A DNA stretch of 64,000 bases from Paraflavitalea sp966211765 (GCA_966211765.1 CBIHOV010000024.1:1-64000); one strand, 5' to 3'. Positions 54,407 to 63,470 are shown, numbered from the stretch's first letter. Notes: generated from the sequence alone by a model not told the origin. Numbers and translations are program-made.

Positions 54407-55591
54407 CTATTTAAATGGGTTAGAGAATTTAGGGTCAGTGATCAGACTTTGATCTGTTAAGGTTTTCAGGAAAGCAATGGCATTGGCTTTATCCGTTTCG
54501 CTCAAAGCACTCTTATAACCCCCGTTGGGTATCTGAATGCCTCTATTGGGATGCGCCTTCGCGCCTACCCTGTAATGCTCCATTACTTCTTCCAGGGTTT
54601 TAAACCTGCCATCGTGCATATAAGGTGCAGTGAGATCAATATTTCTTAAGGTAGGTATTTTGAAAGTGCCCCGGTCTTTGGAAAGTCCGGTTAATTCACC
54701 GATGCCATTATCTGTATAATTTTCATCCAACGCATTGTTGGAGCCATTGCCCGTATTTTCTCCCGAATTGTCTGCGATAAAGAATGTGGGGTTTTGACGT
54801 GGAAATATAGTGGAGAGATCACTATGGCACTCTACGCAATTCAGGCGCTGCAATACTACCAGGCCGGCCTTCTCCTGGGCAGTGAAGTTGGCCAGGTTGG
54901 AAGCAAGGCCCTGATCATATTTTGAACTGAAAGAGGTGATCGAACGAAGAAATTGCGCCAGCGCTTTGGAGATCCTGTCGGAACTGATATCCGTTGTGCC
55001 GAAAGCCGCCCTGAATAACTCGCGGTAATAGACGATATCCTTTAGCTTTGTTTCCAGCGCTGCCATTGAAGCCATTCCCATTTCTATATGGTCCTGGATG
55101 GGCATCAATACCTGTGTCTCCAGGTCGGCCGCCCTTAAGTCCCAAAACATCTTTTTGGCTTTAAAGAACCGGAGGTTTACTACCGACATCGAGTTTCTCC
55201 TGGTAACACCACCCGCAAACCCTTTGGAAAACGTTTCCCCATCTGTAAATGCTTTATCCTGATGGTGGCAGGAAGCACAGGAAATGGTATTGTTGACAGA
55301 AAGCGATTTATCATAAAAAAGTACCCGCCCCAATGTAGCGCCCATATTGGTTACCGTGTTTCCCGCCGGTGTATTATCTACACCAGGATGATTGTTAAGA
55401 TAGTCCCGGAGGTAAACAGGCATATTGTCCAGCCCATTGACATAATCGTAGGGTGTTGGTGGAATGGTTGGCCAATCGCCTTCGCCTGGCGGTTTGGGCT
55501 TTCCCGGCTCACCGGGTTTGTTACACGATTCTACAATAAAGACCATCCCGGCAATACCCGTCATGATCAGTAAAAGGATCCTGGTTTTCAT
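54407..55591 (-). CDS. MauG/cytochrome-c peroxidase family dihaem lipoprotein
   Basis: A 394-residue periplasmic lipoprotein (Cys23, after VFIVES). Two haem-binding CxxCH motifs are present: CASCH at 105-109 and a second in CVECHSD (about residue 250). A third part holds the TAPYMHDGRFKTLEEVMEHY signature of the family. Members reduce peroxide or oxidise a protein partner; the target is unknown. It is about 180 bp from the prenyltransferase-fold gene on the same strand. Family call confident. Confidence 0.88.
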   Translation of the reverse strand: MKTRILLLIMTGIAGMVFIVESCNKPGEPGKPKPPGEGDWPTIPPTPYDYVNGLDNMPVYLRDYLNNHPGVDNTPAGNTVTNMGATLGRVLFYDKSLSVNNTISCASCHHQDKAFTDGETFSKGFAGGVTRRNSMSVVNLRFFKAKKMFWDLRAADLETQVLMPIQDHIEMGMASMAALETKLKDIVYYRELFRAAFGTTDISSDRISKALAQFLRSITSFSSKYDQGLASNLANFTAQEKAGLVVLQRLNCVECHSDLSTIFPRQNPTFFIADNSGENTGNGSNNALDENYTDNGIGELTGLSKDRGTFKIPTLRNIDLTAPYMHDGRFKTLEEVMEHYRVGAKAHPNRGIQIPNGGYKSALSETDKANAIAFLKTLTDQSLITDPKFSNPFK

Positions 55592-55829
55592 TTTTCAAGG
55601 GGCTATTAATGTTTATAAATGGTTTATGGCGATAGCTGCTTCCTGTTCATAAACACGCCAGGATCAACAAACCCTTATATCCTTATAAAAATAGGGTGAC
55701 GCCCCCTCCCGGCCACACAGCCCTCCCATTGTCTTGGAAAAGGCCGTCCCACTCCCTGAAACCCAGCATTTTGGGCTCCTGATATTTACACATTTCGTTT
55801 AAAGTATCTTTTACTAATTTTAACGGCCA

Positions 55830-56429
55830 GTGGCTTTCATTAAAAACATACACGATAATGCACTGCCAGATAAAGACCTGGTAGAAATGTTTAAAACTTC
55901 CGGCGATCTGGAAGTGTTGGCCATTCTGTTTCAACGTTATATGGATCTTTTGTACGGAGTATGCCTCAAGTACCTGAAAGAGCCCGAGACTGCCAAAGAT
56001 GCTGTAATGCAGGTATTTGAGGAGCTGGTACAGAAGTTGCCCAAACACCAGGTAGATAATTTCAAGAGCTGGCTGTACACCCTGGCCAAGAATTACTGCC
56101 TGATGCAGCTCAGAACTCCCAAAAATCTGAAAACCACGGAATTTAACCCCGACAGTATGCAATCCGGGGAAGAAATGCATCTGAATGGTGTAATGCTGAA
56201 GGAGGAAAATCTCCAGAAAATGGAGCGCTGCTTGCAAACCCTTTCAGCCGAACAAAAAGTAAGCGTGGAGCTGTTTTACCTGCAAAATAAATGTTACAAA
56301 GAAATTGCAGATATAACAGGATTGGATTGGAATAAAGTACGCAGTTACATACAAAATGGACGAAGAAATCTGAAAATTTGTATGGAAAAAACAGAAGAAG
56401 TTGATAAGTTGATAAAATTAAAAAGTTAG
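55830..56429 (+). CDS. ECF-type RNA polymerase sigma factor
   Basis: A 199-residue sigma-70 factor. Region 2 lies at about 35-100 (ILFQRYMDLLYGVCLKYLK, then FKSWLYTLAKNYCLMQLR). Region 4 lies at about 130-185 (LQTLSAEQKVSVELFYLQ, then YKEIADITGLDWNKVRSYIQNGRRNLK). The start is GTG at 55830. The next gene, 11 bp on, is an anti-sigma-like membrane protein, so this is a classical pair. Bacteroidota ECF factors of this kind often control surface transport, which agrees with the TonB fusion. Confidence 0.9.
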   Translation: MAFIKNIHDNALPDKDLVEMFKTSGDLEVLAILFQRYMDLLYGVCLKYLKEPETAKDAVMQVFEELVQKLPKHQVDNFKSWLYTLAKNYCLMQLRTPKNLKTTEFNPDSMQSGEEMHLNGVMLKEENLQKMERCLQTLSAEQKVSVELFYLQNKCYKEIADITGLDWNKVRSYIQNGRRNLKICMEKTEEVDKLIKLKS

Positions 56430-56440
56430 TCGTTTCATTC

Positions 56441-58072
56441 ATGCCAGGCACCGACCATATAAAACAGTATTCAGCAGCAGATATCCAACGATACCTGGAA
56501 GGCAATATGCCTCCTGCTGACATGCATGCCCTGGAACAGGCCGCGCTGGATGATCCATTCCTGGCTGATGCCATAGAAGGCATGCAGCAAACGCTGACCC
56601 AACATAGTGCCTCTCTTATCGATACTCACCTGCAGGACATTCGCCATCAGCTCGATGAAAGGACCCGTAAACAATCATCCAAGGCAACGCCAGTAATTGC
56701 CTTCCGCTGGTGGCAGGTAGCTGCGGCAGCAGTAATTGTGGTTACTGGTAGTCTTTGGGGCTATAATTATTTCCAACAGGAGAAAAAAGCTGCTCCCAAC
56801 CAGGATCAGCTGGCCATAGCAACACAAGAAAAATACAGGACAACTGCCCCTGACCCTGTAGCAGCATCCGAACAGGTACCCTCAACTGCTGCCCGGGAGA
56901 CAGCAGATTCCACTATAGCAGACCATCTTACCAAAGATCAGGTGAGCAGCAGTCTGGTGACCCAAAAGTCTGAAGAAAGGTCGTTTCCATTGGCAGACGA
57001 CGATAAAGTAACAAGCAAAATATCTACCAAGACAAAGGATCAGCTTGCCGCAGTGGCTCCCAACAAGATATATGATTACAAGTCAAATGCAGGTAATGAA
57101 ACATCCTGGCAGGCAGACGGGTACAGCTTGTCTGAAAGCAAAATAGATAGTGCAAAACTAAATGTAGCCCTTCGGCAGCTTAAAAATGACAATGCCGTTG
57201 TTACTTACAACAGTAAACCGACAGATAATAATAACTTTAATAAAGTTTATAGCCCCAGTAATAGCCTGGACAAGGTCTTTAAAAATAAGCCGGCAGATTA
57301 TGAGCAGATCGTGATTGCCAAAACAGCCAGGGATACCTCCTCATTCGGCTTCTACACCAAGCCGCGTGAGCAGGAAATGAACAGGTCGCGCAAGGAGCTA
57401 TCAGAAAAGCAGGCCAAAAAGAATCCCGATGCCTTGTTAAGCGGCTTTATCAGCGGCCGTGTAACCGACCAGGCCAACAACCCACTGTCCAACGCCTTGT
57501 TGCGGGTGGACAACAACAAGGAATTCTTTACCGACCAGAAAGGGCTATTTAAGATACCCGTCAATGATTCTATTGTGAACGTGGCCGTGGGCGTTTCTGG
57601 TTATTATACCCAGAACCTACAGTTACAAAACAATACCGATAACAATATTTCGCTCAACCAGCTGGGCGTAAAAGCCCCCAATCCGCAGCTGAACGAATCC
57701 CTTTTAAAGGTCACTCCGGGTGTTAAAGCTGACAACAACAACTCAGATGATAGGGCAAAGAGCGTAGTCGCCTTCAAACCTGCCACTATTCCAGCTGCGG
57801 TAACTCAAAATGCACAGCCCCAATATGGCTGGCTGGAATACCAGCAATACCTGCAAAAGAACAAAAAACTGCCTGCCGGTACGCCTGAAGCAGCAGGGAC
57901 CGTTGTGGTGTCCTTCCAGGTAAATAAAAAAGGAACCCTGTCTGATTTCAAGATTGAGCAGTCGCTCGGCAAAATATATGATGAGGAAGCCATCCGCCTC
58001 ATCAAAGCCGGCCCTTCCTGGAAACTGACCCAGGGCCGAAAGGCAAAAGCGACTGTGCTTGTGCATTTCTAA
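56441..58072 (+). CDS. Anti-sigma-like and TonB C-terminal fusion protein
   Basis: A 543-residue single-pass membrane protein. Residues 1-80 resemble an anti-sigma N-terminal domain (SAADIQRYLEGNMPPADMHALEQAA). One membrane helix follows (about 88-108). The long periplasmic part contains a carboxypeptidase-regulatory-like beta domain (about 325-405, ISGRVTDQANNPLSNALLRV) and ends in a TonB C-terminal domain (about 470-543, GTVVVSFQVNKKGTLSDFKIEQSLG). Such fusions would link a periplasmic/TonB signal to the sigma factor 11 bp upstream. Mechanism is inferred. Confidence 0.78.
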   Translation: MPGTDHIKQYSAADIQRYLEGNMPPADMHALEQAALDDPFLADAIEGMQQTLTQHSASLIDTHLQDIRHQLDERTRKQSSKATPVIAFRWWQVAAAAVIVVTGSLWGYNYFQQEKKAAPNQDQLAIATQEKYRTTAPDPVAASEQVPSTAARETADSTIADHLTKDQVSSSLVTQKSEERSFPLADDDKVTSKISTKTKDQLAAVAPNKIYDYKSNAGNETSWQADGYSLSESKIDSAKLNVALRQLKNDNAVVTYNSKPTDNNNFNKVYSPSNSLDKVFKNKPADYEQIVIAKTARDTSSFGFYTKPREQEMNRSRKELSEKQAKKNPDALLSGFISGRVTDQANNPLSNALLRVDNNKEFFTDQKGLFKIPVNDSIVNVAVGVSGYYTQNLQLQNNTDNNISLNQLGVKAPNPQLNESLLKVTPGVKADNNNSDDRAKSVVAFKPATIPAAVTQNAQPQYGWLEYQQYLQKNKKLPAGTPEAAGTVVVSFQVNKKGTLSDFKIEQSLGKIYDEEAIRLIKAGPSWKLTQGRKAKATVLVHF

Positions 58073-58121
58073 TCATTCCAACCTTCTGTATAACTAAACT
58101 TTCTTCACTGGTATTATCGGT

Positions 58122-58129
58122 TACCTTTG
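58122..58129 (+). promoter_or_regulatory. -7 box (TACCTTTG) before the DUF2911 gene
   Basis: An exact TAnnTTTG match lying 15 bp before the ATG at 58145. It overlaps the TTG at 58127 that could otherwise be read as a start, so the ATG is the better start. Confidence 0.45.
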
Positions 58130-58144
58130 CGAAAATTAATTGCC

Positions 58145-58999
58145 ATGCGCAAAATCATCAACGTATTAGTTTTCACGCTCATTACAGCGTATGCCGGTCA
58201 TGCACAGTTAAAAACCCCGGCTCCTTCTCCTACACAAATCATTAAACAGGATTTTGGACTGGCTTCTATCGAGCTGTCCTATTCCCGCCCCATCATGAAA
58301 GGTCGTAAGATCATGGGCGATCTGGTACCCTATGGAAACGTATGGCGCACTGGTGCCAACCAGGCTACTACCCTCACCTTTGGTGATGAGGTAATTATTG
58401 GCGGTACAAAAATACCGGCCGGTAAATACGGTCTCGTAAGCATCCCCGAAGCCGCCAGCTGGACCTTTATCATTACCAAACAACTGGACATTACTTCTCC
58501 TGCCGTTTACAAGCAAGAGAACGATGTAGTAAGGGTAAAAGTAAAGCCCGTTCTGGTAACTGCTGCTGCCGAATCTTTCACCATGCAATTTGTGAATGTA
58601 AAAGCCTCAACTTGCGAATTACAGGTGCAGTGGGATAAGACAGTCGTAAAGCTGCCGATCAAAACCGACATCGACTCCAAGATCCTGGCACAGATCGATG
58701 AGCAGATCAATGGTTCCGGCGATGAGGCCAAGAAGCCTTATTTCAATGCTGCCATGTATTACATGGAAAGTGGCAAAGACCTCAACAAAGCCCTCGAGTG
58801 GTTTACCAAAGCTGCCGATCAAAATGCGAAGGCTTTCTGGGTATTACACCAAAAGGCCAATTGTGAGGCTAAACTGGGCAAAAAGGCTGCTGCCATTGCC
58901 AGCGCCAACAAATCGATTGAACTGGCCAAAGAAGCTAAAAATGACGATTACGTAGCCCTGAATAAGAAGCTGATCGCCAAGCTGACTGCGAAGGGATAA
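58145..58999 (+). CDS. DUF2911 protein with C-terminal TPR-like repeat
   Basis: An exported protein of about 284 residues (signal peptide to about HAQ). The DUF2911 domain (about 25-165) opens LKTPAPSPTQIIKQDFGLASIELSYSRP and contains YGNVWRTGANQATTLTFG. A TPR-like helical pair follows (NAAMYYMESGKDLNKALEWFTKA, then ASANKSIELAKEA). DUF2911 is widespread in Bacteroidota but has no known function. The start is ATG 58145, as the promoter-like box overlaps the upstream TTG. A strong terminator (59119-59157) follows the gene. Confidence 0.8.
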   Translation: MRKIINVLVFTLITAYAGHAQLKTPAPSPTQIIKQDFGLASIELSYSRPIMKGRKIMGDLVPYGNVWRTGANQATTLTFGDEVIIGGTKIPAGKYGLVSIPEAASWTFIITKQLDITSPAVYKQENDVVRVKVKPVLVTAAAESFTMQFVNVKASTCELQVQWDKTVVKLPIKTDIDSKILAQIDEQINGSGDEAKKPYFNAAMYYMESGKDLNKALEWFTKAADQNAKAFWVLHQKANCEAKLGKKAAAIASANKSIELAKEAKNDDYVALNKKLIAKLTAKG

Positions 59000-59003
59000 G
59001 GAA

Positions 59004-59206
59004 AGAATACAGAATTCAGAATATAGAATTCAGAAGAAAAAAGACAGCACCCTGATTTCGGAAGTTAGAAGTCAGGAATCTGAAGTCTGGGTACAAAAGG
59101 CGAAGGCTTGAAAAAACAAAGTCCGTAAGTAGCATTTACTTACGGACTTCTTTTTTATATTGGATGATATCCTATTCTGTCTCCTGGATTCTGGATTCTA
59201 TATTCT
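59004..59206. repeat. Long imperfect inverted repeat around a shared-arm terminator
   Basis: Outer arms 59004-59037 and 59171-59206 are built from AGAATAC/AGAATTC-type units and pair imperfectly over about 30 bp. The inner core is the TCCGTAAGTA hairpin annotated separately. The same outer units occur at 47109-47231. Confidence 0.5.
59119..59157 (+). terminator. Bidirectional terminator with TCCGTAAGTA arms
   Basis: A perfect 13-bp stem pairs 59119-59131 with 59137-59149 (AAGTCCGTAAGTA arms, 5-nt loop). A CTTTTTT run follows on the plus strand and an A-rich run (59112-59120) precedes it, so it can stop transcription from both sides (DUF2911 gene and aguA). The arm is shared with 43129 and 61279. 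Confidence 0.85.
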
Positions 59207-60252
59207 TACACCCCAGGCTCCTGCTGACTCAGGCAATGGAAGCTGCCAAGGCCCCAGATGATCTCCGTAGAATCGATCCCCACCACGGTACGATCGGGAA
59301 AACATCCCTGGATGATCTGTAAAGCTTTATCGTCCTTATCACACCGGAAAGTAGGCACGATCACTGATTTATTAGCAATGTAGAAATTAGCATAAGAGGC
59401 CGGTAAACGCTGGTCTTCATACACCACCGCATCGGGCATGGGCAATTCCACAATGTTCAATTGCTTGCCATTCAGCAGGCGCATGCCCTTCAATTGTTTC
59501 AGGTTATGCTGCAGCAGGTCGTAGTTCTCATCCTGCTTTTTGTCTTCTATTACTGTCAATACCGTGTCTTCATTTACAAAACGAACCGTATCATCAATAT
59601 GTCCGTCAGTATCATCGCCGATGATGCCTTCGTCCACCCAAAGTATTTGTTCTACTCCATAATAGTTCACGAGGTAGTTTTCAATCTGCTGCTGATTCAA
59701 CTGCGGGTTGCGGTTAGGATTGAGCAGGCAGGCCGTAGAGGTCAGGAGCGTGCCTTTACCATTGAATTCAACAGAGCCGCCTTCCATTACAATACCGGGA
59801 TGGTATACCGGCAGGTTGAACTCCTTACCAATCAGCGTGGGGATCACATCATCCAGGTCGAATGGTGGATATTTATTACCCCAGGCATTATAGCCCCAGT
59901 CCACAATTACCTTCTTTATATCCGCTTTCGGATTGATCAAAAACGCCGGACCATGGTCCCTGCACCAGGCATCATTGGTGGGATGGATATAAAAATCCAC
60001 CTGGCTAAGATCGGCGCCTGCTTCCCGGACGTATTTCAGGGCAAAAGCCTGCATGGCCTCATCGACTACGTTGATACGTACTTTTTCACTGAGTGCCAGC
60101 TCCCGGATGAATAAGCTGTAATAGGGATAAATAGCATCTATTTTCCCTGGCCAGGAAGCTTCCTTGTGTGGCCAGCTAAGCCAGGTAGCAACATGCGGTG
60201 CAAATTCTGCAGGGAAATAATAACCTAAGCTTTTCGGCGTAGTTGATTCCAT
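59206..60252 (-). CDS. aguA: Agmatine deiminase
   Basis: A 348-residue peptidylarginine-deiminase-fold enzyme converting agmatine to N-carbamoylputrescine. Catalytic residues are visible: acidic pair and Asp in NDAWCRDHGP, His in DTDGHIDDTVRF and the nucleophile Cys340 in GSFHCLSQQEP. It follows aguB on the same strand (28 bp), so the two make the putrescine route. Ends at the left arm of the terminator. An arginine decarboxylase gene is not in the window. Confidence 0.93.
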   Translation of the reverse strand: MESTTPKSLGYYFPAEFAPHVATWLSWPHKEASWPGKIDAIYPYYSLFIRELALSEKVRINVVDEAMQAFALKYVREAGADLSQVDFYIHPTNDAWCRDHGPAFLINPKADIKKVIVDWGYNAWGNKYPPFDLDDVIPTLIGKEFNLPVYHPGIVMEGGSVEFNGKGTLLTSTACLLNPNRNPQLNQQQIENYLVNYYGVEQILWVDEGIIGDDTDGHIDDTVRFVNEDTVLTVIEDKKQDENYDLLQHNLKQLKGMRLLNGKQLNIVELPMPDAVVYEDQRLPASYANFYIANKSVIVPTFRCDKDDKALQIIQGCFPDRTVVGIDSTEIIWGLGSFHCLSQQEPGV

Positions 60253-60280
60253 TACAAGTTTAATATCAGTTCTGAATAGA

Positions 60281-61156
60281 TTAATCCTCGTCTATAAATC
60301 GTTTGGTGATGGGCTGGTAAGAGTCGATACGACGGTCACGCAGGAAAGGCCAGTGCGTACGGTAACGATCTGTTTTTGCCAGGTCCAGTTCCAGTACCGT
60401 TACTTCCTCCTGGTCATGAGAGGCCTTGTACAGCAGCGTACCAAAGGGGTTGGACACAAAAGAACCTCCCCAGAATTTCATGGCGCCATTTTGCTCCAGG
60501 CCCACCCTGTTCACACTCACCACGTGTACCCCATTGGCCACAGCATGGCTGCGCTGAATGGTTTGCCAGGCATTGTATTGCTCTGTATTGGTAGCTTCAT
60601 CCTGCGCCGTGGCCCAGCCAATAGCCGTAGGATAGAACAGTATCTCTGCACCCATCAGTGAGGTAATGCGGGCTGCTTCAGGATACCATTGATCCCAGCA
60701 GATCAGCACGCCAAAAGTGGCAAATTTGGTTTTGAATACCTTGTAACCCAGATCGCCGGGTGTGAAGTAAAACTTCTCATAATAAGCCGGATCATCCGGT
60801 ATATGCATTTTACGGTATTTACCGAGGTAGGTCCCGTCGGCATCCAGCACAGCCGTTGTGTTGTGGTAAATACCTTGTGTCCTTTTTTCAAATAAAGAAG
60901 CAATGATCACTACCCCTGCTTCTGCCGCCACTTTACCCAGCGCTTCTGTAGAAGGGCCTGGTATGGGCTCAGCCAGCTTGAAGTTGTCATAATCTTCCAC
61001 ATCACAGAAATAGAGTGATGTAAACAATTCCTGCAGGCACACGATCTGCGCACCTTTGGCAGCCGCTTCCTTTACTTTATCGATCGCCTTTTGCAGGTTC
61101 TCTTCCTTGTTTGCGGTGCAACTCATTTGCACCAATCCTACTTTTACTGTTGACAT
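60281..61156 (-). CDS. aguB: N-carbamoylputrescine amidase
   Basis: A nitrilase-superfamily amidase that makes putrescine from N-carbamoylputrescine. The triad is visible: Glu in CLQELFTS, Lys in KYRKMHIPDD and Cys in LICWDQWYPE. The frame is open from 61183, but ATG at 61156 (MSTVKVGLVQM) is preferred because a -7 box (61181-61188) overlaps the upstream Met; the product is 291 residues. It is the promoter-proximal gene of the aguB-aguA pair. Confidence 0.93.
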   Translation of the reverse strand: MSTVKVGLVQMSCTANKEENLQKAIDKVKEAAAKGAQIVCLQELFTSLYFCDVEDYDNFKLAEPIPGPSTEALGKVAAEAGVVIIASLFEKRTQGIYHNTTAVLDADGTYLGKYRKMHIPDDPAYYEKFYFTPGDLGYKVFKTKFATFGVLICWDQWYPEAARITSLMGAEILFYPTAIGWATAQDEATNTEQYNAWQTIQRSHAVANGVHVVSVNRVGLEQNGAMKFWGGSFVSNPFGTLLYKASHDQEEVTVLELDLAKTDRYRTHWPFLRDRRIDSYQPITKRFIDED

Positions 61157-61180
61157 GTTTGCTCCGTTAAAAATGAAGTG

Positions 61181-61188
61181 CAAAAATA
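61181..61188 (-). promoter_or_regulatory. -7 box (TATTTTTG) of the aguB-aguA operon
   Basis: An exact TAnnTTTG match on the minus strand, 24 bp upstream of the ATG at 61156. A TTTG at 61211-61214 (minus) lies 22 bp further upstream, close to the expected -33 spacing. Confidence 0.5.
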
Positions 61189-61278
61189 GTTATTAGCCGG
61201 GAACAAGACGCAAAATGACAGCTAATAGTTGTCCGGTAAAGCCGGAAGCCTGCAGTCAGTGATCCGACAAAAGAAAAA

Positions 61279-61304
61279 TCCGTAAGTAAATGAATACTTA
61301 CGGA
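61279..61304 (-). terminator. Terminator of the desaturase gene with TCCGTAAGTA arms
   Basis: A 10-bp stem pairs 61279-61288 with 61295-61304 around a 6-nt loop. The run AAAAGAAAAA before it is T-rich on the minus strand, so it ends transcription after the gene that stops at 61348. The arms are the same as at 43129 and 59119. Confidence 0.78.
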
Positions 61305-61347
61305 CCGTATATTAAGTGTAGCTTAATTATTTGTGCTTTCCTTCCGA

Positions 61348-62418
61348 TTAAGCTGCTCTGCCCATTTGCTTTAAAAAGGCCACATGCGAAGCTACGGCAT
61401 ACCGTACCCGTGGGTACTCGATGTACACGATGCCATATTCCTGGCATGCCTGTCTGATGATCTTGCTGATGGCAGGATAATGGATATGCGATATTTTGGG
61501 AAACAAGTGGTGTTCTATCTGAAAGTTCAATCCACCTACCAGCCAGCTTACCAGTTTGTTGTTGGTAGCAAAATTGGCAGTGGTCTTGATCTGGTGCACA
61601 GCCCACTCATCTTCCATTTTGTTCGTCTTTTCATCGGGCATGGGGAAAGCAGTATGCTCAACCGTATGCGCCAACTGAAACACCAGGCTCAATACCAGAC
61701 CGGCAACGATGGTGAAGATCAAAAAGCTGATCAGCCAGGAAGTGAAACCAACCATGTAGATGGGCAAACCAACAAAAAGGAACAAATGGAATACTTTGAA
61801 AACCCAGAACACAAGGTGATCAGACAGTTTCATTTTCTTCAATGGCATGTTACCGATCTTGCTTTTGAAGTATTTCTGGTAATCCAATACGAATATCCAG
61901 AAGATGTAAAGCAAAGAATAGAGAAACCAGAAATAGATATGCTGATACTTGTGTAAACGATACTTTTTCTGCGTAGTGCTCATCCGCATCCAGGGCTGGA
62001 TGTCGATATCATCATCTACACCATCTACGTTGGTAAACGCGTGGTGGATCACATTGTGCTTTACATTCCACATGAAATTATTACCACCGAGGATATTGAG
62101 CGAAAGCGCTGCAAAAGAATTGATCCATTTGTATTTGCTGAAACTACCGTGTGCACCATCATGCATTACGTTAAAGCCAATGGCAGCTACTACTCCACCC
62201 AGCAAAATACTTTCCAGTACCTGAAATACTACACCAGGTGTAAAGAATACCAGGTGTACATAGATCACTAAGAAAGCCACCATCAGGATCACCGCCTTCA
62301 TGAAGATGGGATAATCACCGGTTGTAGATTTTCCTACTTCCTCGAAGTAATTGCTGATACGCTTTTTTAATTCTGCGTGAAAAGAATGTGGAACGTTTGC
62401 AAACTTGGGCACTGACAT
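61348..62418 (-). CDS. Membrane fatty acid desaturase
   Basis: A 356-residue di-iron desaturase. Four or more transmembrane segments and the three histidine boxes are visible: HDGAH in VMHDGAHGSFS, HNVIHH in VKHNVIHHAFTNVDG and FQIEHHLFP in the C-terminal part. It is an acyl-lipid or acyl-CoA desaturase and introduces double bonds in membrane fatty acids. Substrate specificity and regiochemistry cannot be read. Single-gene unit with its own -7 box and terminator. Confidence 0.93.
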   Translation of the reverse strand: MSVPKFANVPHSFHAELKKRISNYFEEVGKSTTGDYPIFMKAVILMVAFLVIYVHLVFFTPGVVFQVLESILLGGVVAAIGFNVMHDGAHGSFSKYKWINSFAALSLNILGGNNFMWNVKHNVIHHAFTNVDGVDDDIDIQPWMRMSTTQKKYRLHKYQHIYFWFLYSLLYIFWIFVLDYQKYFKSKIGNMPLKKMKLSDHLVFWVFKVFHLFLFVGLPIYMVGFTSWLISFLIFTIVAGLVLSLVFQLAHTVEHTAFPMPDEKTNKMEDEWAVHQIKTTANFATNNKLVSWLVGGLNFQIEHHLFPKISHIHYPAISKIIRQACQEYGIVYIEYPRVRYAVASHVAFLKQMGRAA

Positions 62419-62445
62419 GAATAACTATTTAATATAAATGGTTGG

Positions 62446-62453
62446 CAAAGTTA
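62446..62453 (-). promoter_or_regulatory. -7 box (TAACTTTG) of the desaturase gene
   Basis: An exact TAnnTTTG match on the minus strand, 27 bp before the ATG at 62418. No -33 box is clear. Confidence 0.4.
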
Positions 62454-62683
62454 CGTTTAACCAACTAATAAACGTATAAAATTGTGCAATTGATGTGCCT
62501 GATCCGGGAATTTTAGCGAGACGCTAACTTTGATGACAATTCCCCGACAAATGAACAGTCAGTAGTCTGGAGTTAAGTGTCTGGGCACGAGCGCCCTGAG
62601 TCGAAACAACTTCCATCTCACAATCACTATAAAATCTCCACAGAGGACGCTGAACGCAAAACGCTGAACTCAAAATTGCCGAC

Positions 62684-63421
62684 TTAAGTCTCCACCTGTA
62701 CCAGCGCATCAAGATTCCGGATACCAATCTTCTTTTCGCTGATAAACCCTTCCGCATATTTAACGCCTATCCGTTTGCCCAGCATACGCGCCCTTGCGAT
62801 CACACTGTCTAAGAAATCGGGAGAGGAAATATAGGTTTGTGGCTCTTTGTTGTCAGCGCCACCGTTGAAGAATTGGGTAGAATACGCTTCAATTGATTTC
62901 ATGCGTTGCTCAAACACTTCACTGATATCGATCAGGATATCCGGCTCATGAAACCAGTCCTGCATATAATGCAACACATACTTAGGGCGCCAGCGTGCCT
63001 GTGGCTCACCCTTCTCATCCTTTGTTTCTATTTTAATAAGCCCGGAAAGAAAGCAGGCATCAGCAATGAGGTGCCCAGCACGACCATGATCGGGGTGGCG
63101 GTCATTGAGGATGTTGGCAATTACGATCTCCGGCTGGTAAGTGCGGAGCGCCTGTATCAATTGCAACTGGTGGGCTTCGTCATTGCGAAAAAAACCATCC
63201 CGCATTTTGAGGTTTTCACGTATTTCAACCCCCAATACCTTGGCAGCTACAGCTGCTTCTGCATACCGGGTTTCGATGGTACCACGCGTACCCAGTTCTC
63301 CCTGCGTAAGGTCGAGAATACCCACTTTTTTACCCAGCCTGATCTCATTGAGCAATGTACCGGAACAACCCAGCTCTACATCATCCGGATGTACGCCGAT
63401 AGCAAGAATGTCTAATTTCAT
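62684..63421 (-). CDS. bshB1: Bacillithiol deacetylase BshB1
   Basis: A 245-residue LmbE/PIG-L-fold zinc deacetylase that removes the acetyl group from GlcNAc-malate in bacillithiol synthesis. The zinc motif is HPDDVELG (residues 17-24) and the second ligand is H in DRHPDHGRAG. Further BshB1 markers are LTQGELGTRG and YSTQFFNGGADNKEPQTYIS. Confident; bacillithiol is common in Bacteroidota. bshA and bshC are not in the window. Confidence 0.94.
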   Translation of the reverse strand: MKLDILAIGVHPDDVELGCSGTLLNEIRLGKKVGILDLTQGELGTRGTIETRYAEAAVAAKVLGVEIRENLKMRDGFFRNDEAHQLQLIQALRTYQPEIVIANILNDRHPDHGRAGHLIADACFLSGLIKIETKDEKGEPQARWRPKYVLHYMQDWFHEPDILIDISEVFEQRMKSIEAYSTQFFNGGADNKEPQTYISSPDFLDSVIARARMLGKRIGVKYAEGFISEKKIGIRNLDALVQVET

Positions 63422-63445
63422 ACCTGATTATTGCAATTAAAGCGA

Positions 63446-63453
63446 CAAAAGTA
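63446..63453 (-). promoter_or_regulatory. -7 box (TACTTTTG) of bshB1
   Basis: An exact TAnnTTTG match on the minus strand, 24 bp upstream of the bshB1 ATG. It is the same octamer as before the DUF6580 gene. Confidence 0.4.
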
Positions 63454-63470
63454 ATAAAACGCAAAAGAAG

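Noticed and set aside
55226..55238. Palindrome GGAAAACGTTTCC resembling the LacI-type operator
   Set aside because: It lies inside the MauG-like coding sequence, with no start codon nearby.
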